Origin: a virus
IMG/VR virus record: IMGVR_UViG_3300021137_000001
Span: 186,001 to 250,000 of that record
Strand: one strand, 5' to 3'
Length of the DNA: 64,000 nucleotides
In this document: positions 58,691-64,000 of the stretch, piece after piece
How positions within the stretch are numbered: the stretch's first letter is position 1
Layout: each line of letters begins with the position of its first letter
Position numbers and translations under genes: made by a program
The notes under the pieces: generated by a model
The model's input: the letters and a program-made list of their open reading frames with translations, nothing else
Databases searched by the model: none
What the model was told of the DNA's origin: nothing

Positions 58691-59788
58691 ATGGCAACAA
58701 TTACTGAAAATAGAACTGTTACTGCAACAGAAGCAAAGGCGGCAATTTTACGTTGCTTTACAAAACAACGCCCACTATTTTTATGGGGTCCCCCAGGCAT
58801 TGGTAAGAGTGAATTAGTAGAAGGCATTACTAAAGATATGGGCGGGTTGATGATTGACTTGCGCTTGGCGCAGATGGACCCGACGGATATACGTGGTATT
58901 CCTTACTTTAATAAAGACTTGGGTGTGATGGATTGGGCTCCCCCAATTGACTTGCCCGATGAAGCAACAGCGGCGCAATATCCGATTGTTGTATTGTTTT
59001 TAGATGAGATGAACAGTGCGGCGCCAAGTGTGCAAGCAGTTGCGTATCAACTTATTTTAAACAGACGTGTTGGTAAGTATAAACTTCCCGACAACGTTGT
59101 AATGGTTGCGGCAGGTAACAGAGAAGGTGACAAGGGTGTTAGCTACAGAATGCCTGCTCCTTTAGCAAACAGATTTGTGCATTTGGAAATGCGTGTTGAC
59201 TTTCAAAGCTGGTTACAATGGGCTACTGAAAATCGCATTCACAAAGATGTGATTGGTTACTGTTCTTTTGCTAAACAAGATTTGTACGACTTTGATCCGA
59301 AAAGTTCAAGTCGTAGTTTTGCAACACCTCGTAGCTGGACTTTTGTTAGCGAGTTGTTAGACGATGGCATTGCTGATAGTACAACTACTGATATGGTAGC
59401 TGGTACAATTGGTGAAGGTACTGCTGTTAAGTTTATGGCGCATAGAAAGATTGCAGGACAAATGCCGTTGCCAGAAGACATTTTAAGCGGTAAGATTACA
59501 GAGCTTAAGATTAAAGAAATTAGTGCAATGTATTCTTTAACTATTAGTATGTGTTACGAGTTGAAAGATGCGTATGCTAAGTTTGGCAAAGAAGATAATG
59601 CTAAATGGCACACTATGGCAGATTACTTCTTTAAGTTTATGATGGAGAACTTTACTACTGAAGTAACGGTAATGGGGGCCAGGGTCGCACTTACGACATA
59701 CAACCTTCCGTTTATTCCTAACAAGTTGAAAAACTTTGATGAGTTTCACAAAAAGTTTGGTCGTTACGTGGTTGCAGCTGTAGCATAG
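58691..59788 (+). CDS. MoxR-type AAA+ ATPase
   Basis: A 365-residue ATPase. Walker A is LFLWGPPGIGKSE (residues 28-40), Walker B VVLFLDEMNSA (with NSA typical of this branch), sensor 1 VMVAAGNREGD, and the arginine finger in PAPLANRFVHLEMRVD. Family members assist the folding or activation of VWA-domain partners. Such a partner is encoded at 62007, separated by a homing gene and two others. The pair's target in phages is unknown. A bidirectional terminator follows. Confidence 0.9.
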   Translation: MATITENRTVTATEAKAAILRCFTKQRPLFLWGPPGIGKSELVEGITKDMGGLMIDLRLAQMDPTDIRGIPYFNKDLGVMDWAPPIDLPDEATAAQYPIVVLFLDEMNSAAPSVQAVAYQLILNRRVGKYKLPDNVVMVAAGNREGDKGVSYRMPAPLANRFVHLEMRVDFQSWLQWATENRIHKDVIGYCSFAKQDLYDFDPKSSSRSFATPRSWTFVSELLDDGIADSTTTDMVAGTIGEGTAVKFMAHRKIAGQMPLPEDILSGKITELKIKEISAMYSLTISMCYELKDAYAKFGKEDNAKWHTMADYFFKFMMENFTTEVTVMGARVALTTYNLPFIPNKLKNFDEFHKKFGRYVVAAVA

Positions 59789-59798
59789 TAGCATAAAG

Positions 59799-59827
59799 AT
59801 AATAGGGGCTTAGGTCCCTATTATTTT
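59799..59827. terminator. Bidirectional terminator between MoxR and GIY-YIG 3
   Basis: ATAATAGGG (59799-59807) pairs with CCCTATTAT (59816-59824) around an 8-base loop, with T runs on both sides. It serves the + gene ending at 59788 and the - gene ending at 59821. Confidence 0.8.
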
Positions 59828-60477
59828 GGCTCACGTTTCTTATATGGTCCAACAATTTTACCCTTACGATGCGACACACGACCTTTTAATGTAGCGGAAC
59901 GTTTAGCATTAGATTCAGCTGTTTGTGCTTTACCAGTAAGTGCGTCACTAATCTTTTTACATGTTTCATCGGAACGATTATTGTGTATTGCCACCATCTT
60001 TAACTTCTGTTCATCCGACATTGGCTTGCCTTTATTGTGTGCTTCTCTCCCAACTAATTTAGCCGAGGCCGTTGCCATACTTGCATTAGTATCTTTAGTT
60101 AATCCTTTATTCCAAGATGGATAATTGCGAGGTTGGTTTAATCCTTTATTCCACGGAGCAACACCGGCGGTGCTAAACTTACCATCACCATTGTGTTGAT
60201 TGTAGCTTAAAGGGTCGTTTTTAGCGTCTACAAGCGTTAGTAATGCGGTCTCTAATGCTAACATATCAACAGCGTGGCCAATGCACAGCACAGTTCGAAT
60301 CCAGTTGGTTTGGTTGGATTCAACCAACGGTTTGACTATACGACTACTACAAATATAACCATCTGCGGGGTTACATCCGTGCTTAGTGCGAGATCCGATA
60401 TACCAACGTCCGGTCGATAATTCTGTCCACTTATAAACATAAGCATAGGTAGGTGAGGTTAAATACATTGCTGACAT
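59821..60477 (-). CDS. GIY-YIG homing endonuclease 3
   Basis: A 218-residue minus-strand gene. SPTYAYVYKWTELSTGRWYI and YIGSRTKHGCNP form the GIY-YIG core with Arg; MLALETALLTL carries the catalytic Glu; LSYNQHNGDGKFS follows as usual. NUMOD3-type repeats (APWNKGLNQP, PSWNKGLTKD, REAHNKGKPMSDEQKLKM) and a basic end (RVSHRKGKIVGPYKK) bind DNA. An alternative start three codons later (MYLTSP) exists. It is inserted between the MoxR gene and a hypothetical gene, with the conserved hairpin leader. Confidence 0.9.
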   Translation of the reverse strand: MSAMYLTSPTYAYVYKWTELSTGRWYIGSRTKHGCNPADGYICSSRIVKPLVESNQTNWIRTVLCIGHAVDMLALETALLTLVDAKNDPLSYNQHNGDGKFSTAGVAPWNKGLNQPRNYPSWNKGLTKDTNASMATASAKLVGREAHNKGKPMSDEQKLKMVAIHNNRSDETCKKISDALTGKAQTAESNAKRSATLKGRVSHRKGKIVGPYKKREPK

Positions 60478-60490
60478 AGTCCTTTATGTT

Positions 60491-60536
60491 AGAGTAGTCG
60501 GATAGTGAGATATCGTGGACTACACTTCTATTTATC
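60491..60536 (-). promoter_or_regulatory. GIY-YIG leader: late-type promoter plus conserved hairpin with compensatory change
   Basis: GATAAATA (60536-60529), then stem GTAGTC (60494-60499) with GACTAC (60518-60523), inner GAT/ATC, loop AGTGAGAT on +. Compared with the two other copies the T-A pair at the stem end is a C-G pair, so pairing is kept. Confidence 0.8.
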
Positions 60537-60546
60537 ATTTCTCCAA

Positions 60547-60575
60547 TTGACTTCCCCAAACTTCTATGTTATAAT
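60547..60575 (+). promoter_or_regulatory. Sigma70-like promoter
   Basis: TTGACT (60547-60552), 17 bases, TATAAT (60570-60575), directly after the GIY-YIG leader in the opposite direction. Confidence 0.87.
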
Positions 60576-60601
60576 ATGCTTTACAATAATACGGTAACGA
60601 T

Positions 60602-60919
60602 ATGGCAGAATTTAAAATTAAGAAGACGGATAGTCGATACAATGGACATAGACACTTTAAGTACATTATTGATTATGGCGGCAAGTATGGTGATAGCCTA
60701 ACCTTCCAACTACATCGAAATTGGTGGTGGGAAGGGTTTGGTTCAAGTTGTGAGATTGAGGCTTGGAAACGATTATATGAACGTAACGCTGTTGCACTTG
60801 CACTCGATGATACTATTATTGCTAAGACGTGGGCATGGAACACAGAGTTTGGTAACAGAAAGATTTATGTTAAAGACGACGACACACTTAGTTTCTTTGT
60901 ACTTAAATTTTCTGCGTAG
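60602..60919 (+). CDS. Conserved hypothetical protein
   Basis: A 105-residue protein, aromatic and basic (GHRHFKYIIDYGGKYGDSLT, then WWWEGFGSSCEIEAWKRLYE). It may be a small beta-alpha fold. It lies in the early region behind a strong promoter, between a homing gene and an SGNH-type hydrolase. Function unknown. Confidence 0.65.
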   Translation: MAEFKIKKTDSRYNGHRHFKYIIDYGGKYGDSLTFQLHRNWWWEGFGSSCEIEAWKRLYERNAVALALDDTIIAKTWAWNTEFGNRKIYVKDDDTLSFFVLKFSA

Positions 60920-60953
60920 TAATATAACACGTAAATATTAATTTAGGAACAAT

Positions 60954-61937
60954 ATGATATTACTTGTCGGTACTGCTAATGAATATTTAGTTAATATTGC
61001 TAAATCATATTCGGCCGATGCAGTATTAATTACCGAGGATAACTGGAACAAGCTGTCGCGTCTACCACTCGTCGGTTACACAGGTATAGAAGAGTTTAAT
61101 GATAAATTATTATTATTAAATGTATTACTTTCGGCAACTGAGATAATATATTACTCAAATAACACATTAACTAAATTTGATTTAAGTTTCCCTACCGAAA
61201 GTTCACGTGGATGGTTAGAAAATATCTTATTAACTGTTAATCAACATATTCCTGTTACTAATTTAAAATCACAATTGTTAGGCACAGAAAAAGTTAAGTC
61301 TGATAGTAGAATGTTTTTAGAATTAGCAGATTGTAGACAAACAGAAAAGCCACAATTATGGGGAGTCGGCTGTAGCTTTACATACGGAACAGGAGTAGAA
61401 TCACACCAACGATATATCAATTTAATCGAATCAGCAATACATAAACCTATAAGTTGCCTTGCGGCACCCGGCGGATCAATTTCGTGGGCTGCAGATCAAA
61501 TTTTGAGATCCGATATCAGAAAAAATGATATTGTAATATGGGGAGTAACAACTAAAGAAAGATTGACATGGTGTTATCGAGATACTATATATAATATTAC
61601 AGTAAATGCATACACTAAGTATAAATGGTTAGAAAAACTTGTACCTCAAAAAATAATAGTCAATGAAGAAAATGCATTATATCAATCATTGATACATATA
61701 CATCAGGTTATAAATTTTTGTGATAAGATTGGTGCAAAATTATTATTAGTTGGATTATTGACTAACTCAACAGACTTGTTATATTTGCATAATCTTCCAA
61801 ATTTTTATCAATACTACAATAAAAATAGCAATGATTACATCGATCTCGGGCACGATAACGAACACCCAGGATCATTGCAACATCAACTGTATGCAGATGC
61901 TATTATCGAACAGTTGCAAAAACGCAACTGGATTTAA
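60954..61937 (+). CDS. SGNH/GDSL-like hydrolase
   Basis: A 327-residue protein. The N-terminal 125 residues have a Rossmann-like pattern (MILLVGTANEYLVNIAKSYS). The hydrolase domain shows LWGVGCSFTYGTGVES (block I, nucleophile Ser), AAPGGSISWAAD (block II, Gly), GVTTKERLTW (block III), and DLGHDNEHPGSLQHQLYADA (block V with His). No signal peptide. The family hydrolyses esters, including acetyl groups on sugars; the target here is unknown. TTTAGGAAC precedes the ATG. Confidence 0.75.
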   Translation: MILLVGTANEYLVNIAKSYSADAVLITEDNWNKLSRLPLVGYTGIEEFNDKLLLLNVLLSATEIIYYSNNTLTKFDLSFPTESSRGWLENILLTVNQHIPVTNLKSQLLGTEKVKSDSRMFLELADCRQTEKPQLWGVGCSFTYGTGVESHQRYINLIESAIHKPISCLAAPGGSISWAADQILRSDIRKNDIVIWGVTTKERLTWCYRDTIYNITVNAYTKYKWLEKLVPQKIIVNEENALYQSLIHIHQVINFCDKIGAKLLLVGLLTNSTDLLYLHNLPNFYQYYNKNSNDYIDLGHDNEHPGSLQHQLYADAIIEQLQKRNWI

Positions 61938-61946
61938 ATTCTCCGC

Positions 61947-61975
61947 TTGACAACGACAGAAAATGGTAGTATAAT
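61947..61975 (+). promoter_or_regulatory. Sigma70-like promoter of the VWA-peptidase gene
   Basis: TTGACA (61947-61952), 17 bases, TATAAT (61970-61975): perfect consensus, 31 bases before the ATG. Confidence 0.88.
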
Positions 61976-62006
61976 AGTCTTTATAGTAAACGATTAGGAG
62001 CAGGCA

Positions 62007-63290
62007 ATGGCAACAGCAACTACAACAGCAGAAAAGAAAAAAACAGTTACAGTAACTGATGCACGTATTGATGGTATAGTACGTGAAAAACTTATTACGG
62101 CACGTATTGCGCTGTTACTTAAAGCGCCGTTTTTCGGTAACTTAGCGACACGTTTAAAACTTGTTAATGCTGATGAGTGGCTAGGTACTGCGGCTACAGA
62201 CGGGCGTAACTTTTATTACAATAGTGAATTTGTAAACAGACTGCCGCAAAAGCAATTGGAGTTTTTGGTTGGGCATGAAGTGTTACACGTAGTTTACGAT
62301 CACATGGGACGTAGACAAGATAGAGATGGGCAGTTGTATAACATTGCGGCAGATTACTGTGTTAACGCTGACTTAATTGATAGCAAGATTGGTGAGAAAA
62401 TTACAGTTGTGCCTGTGTTGTATGATAGAAAATATGCGGGTATGAGTAGTGAGCAAGTGTACGATTTGCTGTTTGAAAACGCAGACAAAATTGATATGGC
62501 TGAACTAATGAAACAAGTGCTTGATGAGCATTTGGATGAAGATGGTGACGGCGATGATGAAGGTGAGGGCGGCGAAGGAAACAAAGAAGGTAAAGGTGGT
62601 AGCGGTCCGGACAAAATGACTAAGGAAGAACGCAAAGCATTGCGTGATGAAGTACGCGAAGCTATTTTAAATGCGGCAGAAGCGGCAGGTGCAGGTGGCG
62701 TTCCGGCTGGTGTTAAACGTTTGATTAAAGACTTAACAAACCCACAATTAAACTGGCGTGAGTTGATTAGACAACAAGTGCAAAGTTTAGTTAAAAGTGA
62801 CTTTACTTGGGCACGTCCAAATCGCAAGGGTCAACACATGGATGCAATTTTGCCGGGCAATAGCTTTGCAGAAACAATTGACGTTAGCGTTAGTATTGAT
62901 GCGTCGGGTAGTATGAGTAGCGAAATGTTACATGATATCTTAAGTGAAGTTAAAGGTATTATGGAAGCGTTTGATGACTTTAAACTTGATGTATGGACAT
63001 TTGATACTAAAGTATACGGTTACGAAAAGTACACTCCAGATAACATTGATGATATCGATGATTATGAATTACAAGGTGGTGGCGGTACAGACTTTGAATG
63101 TAATTGGGACTTTATGCGTGAAAATGAACTTACGCCAAAATTGTTTATTATGTTTACAGATGGTTACCCGAATGGTGGTTGGGGCGATGCAGACTTTGTA
63201 GATACATTGTTTGTTATACATGGCACTACAAGTATCGAAGCTCCGTTCGGAATGACTGCTTATTATGATTTGTCTAAAGGAACTGACTAA
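62007..63290 (+). CDS. VWA-like protein with an N-terminal HExxH peptidase domain (MoxR partner)
   Basis: A 427-residue protein. Residues 25-165 are a metallopeptidase-like domain: LEFLVGHEVLHVVYDHMGRR contains HExxH. An acidic linker (HLDEDGDGDDEGEGGEGN) and a helical part follow. The C-terminal VWA-like domain starts with DVSVSIDASGSMSSEM, the MIDAS metal site (DxSxS), and has GGGGTDFECNWDF (Thr of MIDAS) and MFTDGYPNGGWGD. This is the DUF2201 arrangement that pairs with MoxR AAA+ proteins, here encoded 2.2 kb upstream. It may inspect or cleave a host target. It overlaps the next gene by one base. Confidence 0.9.
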   Translation: MATATTTAEKKKTVTVTDARIDGIVREKLITARIALLLKAPFFGNLATRLKLVNADEWLGTAATDGRNFYYNSEFVNRLPQKQLEFLVGHEVLHVVYDHMGRRQDRDGQLYNIAADYCVNADLIDSKIGEKITVVPVLYDRKYAGMSSEQVYDLLFENADKIDMAELMKQVLDEHLDEDGDGDDEGEGGEGNKEGKGGSGPDKMTKEERKALRDEVREAILNAAEAAGAGGVPAGVKRLIKDLTNPQLNWRELIRQQVQSLVKSDFTWARPNRKGQHMDAILPGNSFAETIDVSVSIDASGSMSSEMLHDILSEVKGIMEAFDDFKLDVWTFDTKVYGYEKYTPDNIDDIDDYELQGGGGTDFECNWDFMRENELTPKLFIMFTDGYPNGGWGDADFVDTLFVIHGTTSIEAPFGMTAYYDLSKGTD

Positions 63291-63595
63291 TGGCAATATA
63301 CGAAAGTTTTACACATACTCCGGCTGAGTATGCAGGTGCGCTAACCAATCAAACTCATGCCACACTTGATTGGTTAGTGAATAACAAGTATATCACCTCA
63401 GAACAATGGAATAAGTTAACTGGTACACTTGTAGTTACTGCGATTCAAAATAATAAAACTTGGGGCACAAAGCTATTGGAACGCTTCTTTAAAGAGGCTG
63501 AAACTAACACTTATGTATTTCCGCTTGCACAGTTAGATGAGTATGTTGCTCCGACTAAAGCCAAACCAACCAAACCAAAGTTAGAGATTGTATAA
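63290..63595 (+). CDS. Conserved hypothetical protein
   Basis: A 101-residue protein. The helical body (HTPAEYAGALTNQTHATLDW ... ERFFKEAETN) is followed by a Lys/Pro-rich tail (PTKAKPTKPKLEIV) that probably mediates contact with another protein. It is joined by TAATG to both neighbours. Confidence 0.65.
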   Translation: MAIYESFTHTPAEYAGALTNQTHATLDWLVNNKYITSEQWNKLTGTLVVTAIQNNKTWGTKLLERFFKEAETNTYVFPLAQLDEYVAPTKAKPTKPKLEIV

Positions 63596-63753
63596 TGATT
63601 AGACTATTTGAATTTTTATGGCATGGTTGTTGGCATCGCTGGGAAGAAACAAAACAATATAAAGTTGTAGACAATGATGGCATTGATATTGGATTTGCAA
63701 TGATTCAACAATGTACAAAGTGTGGGTATGCTAAACGTACTGATTTATATTAG
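63595..63753 (+). CDS. Small zinc-ribbon-like protein, 52 aa
   Basis: ATG 63595 to TAG 63751-63753. HGCWHRWEETKQY at the start and QCTKCGYAKR near the end supply Cys/His pairs (C...H, CxxC) as in small zinc ribbons common in phages. It likely binds zinc; partner unknown. Confidence 0.65.
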   Translation: MIRLFEFLWHGCWHRWEETKQYKVVDNDGIDIGFAMIQQCTKCGYAKRTDLY

Positions 63754-63782
63754 TTGACTTTTAGTTAAAGTTCATGTATAAT
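63754..63782 (+). promoter_or_regulatory. Sigma70-like promoter
   Basis: TTGACT (63754-63759), 17 bases, TATAAT (63777-63782), immediately after the previous stop. Confidence 0.87.
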
Positions 63783-63810
63783 AGCTATATTGAAATTAGG
63801 AAAGCTGTAT

Positions 63811-64000
63811 ATGACAATTAACGCTTACATTTTTGCATGGGACAATACGGGCATTGACAGCATTATCCCAATTACGCAATATGAGCAACATGACCGCGAT
63901 AACACAATGCGCATACTAAACGATGAGCCAGTTGTACGTAATCCGTTGAATAGTATTGTGCAAGGGGTAATGCTTCGCGCTCGTTACAATGCACAACGTT
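63811..64000 (+). CDS. N-terminal part of a hypothetical protein (partial)
   Basis: ATG 63811 with TTAGGAAAG upstream; the frame is open to the end of the window (63 codons). MTINAYIFAWDNTGIDSIIP and QYEQHDRDNTMRILNDEP suggest a folded cytosolic protein. No family is recognised from this part. Confidence 0.7.
   Translation, partial: MTINAYIFAWDNTGIDSIIPITQYEQHDRDNTMRILNDEPVVRNPLNSIVQGVMLRARYNAQR

Noticed and set aside
60280-60310. tRNA T-loop-like motif (GTTCGAATCC)
   Set aside because: It lies inside GIY-YIG 3 coding sequence and there is no acceptor or anticodon stem around it. I see no tRNA gene in the window.

Overview
This window is part of a tailed double-stranded DNA bacteriophage genome of the T4-like supergroup. 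It is AT-rich and densely packed: almost every gene is on the + strand, and neighbours often overlap by 4 bases (ATGA) or 1 base (TAATG). Evidence for the group: a family B DNA polymerase that is 896 aa when read from its real start (T4 gp43 is 898 aa), a gp45-like sliding clamp, an RNase H/FEN-type 5' nuclease, T4-like late promoters (TATAAATA and close variants), and short N-terminal peptides that look like T4 capsid-targeting sequences. The spanins, lipoprotein signals and signal peptides point to a Gram-negative host. I could not identify the host or the phage species.

Layout. 1-2.8 kb: end of an unknown gene, terminator, small membrane protein, class I glutamine amidotransferase and two tandem sulfotransferase-like paralogues. 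3.4-6.2 kb: lysis cassette (GH19 endolysin, i-spanin, o-spanin lipoprotein, a second lipoprotein, 3-TM holin). 6.2-9.4 kb: DnaJ-like and ClpA-like chaperones from a sigma70-type promoter. 9.4-32.5 kb: late region, with a glycosyltransferase, a glycine-rich adhesin, an exported NUC1-type nuclease, a SpeD-like pseudoenzyme and a long run of enzymes (nucleotidyltransferases, ADP-ribosyltransferase-like, GNAT, amidoligase-like, HExxH peptidase) that mostly begin with an MRxxEFIxE-type peptide. I interpret these as capsid cargo. 32.5-37.9 kb: replication genes. 37.9-54.7 kb: 7-deazaguanine DNA modification (DpdA, FolE, QueE, QueD; no QueC here) mixed with sugar or cofactor enzymes, a B12-type radical SAM protein, a phosphoribosyltransferase and two nucleases. 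54.7-64 kb: small early genes, an SGNH hydrolase and a MoxR ATPase / VWA-peptidase pair.

Regulation. Thirteen sigma70-like promoters (mostly TTGACA/T, 17 bases, TATAAT) serve early and middle genes; one is on the minus strand. Late genes carry (T/A/C/G)ATAAATA instead. Five homing endonuclease genes (three GIY-YIG, two HNH) all lie on the minus strand, each behind a late-type promoter. The three GIY-YIG genes share a hairpin leader with a compensatory base change.

Main points of interest: the capsid-cargo arsenal with a repeated nucleotidyltransferase/A/B gene cassette; a possible processed polyprotein; the conserved GIY-YIG leader; a compact structured RNA at 27.75 kb; an apparent AUU start for DNA polymerase behind a T4-like operator hairpin; a probably leaderless dnaJ mRNA; a QueE whose Cys motif is split by a 34-residue insertion; and a SpeD homologue without catalytic residues.
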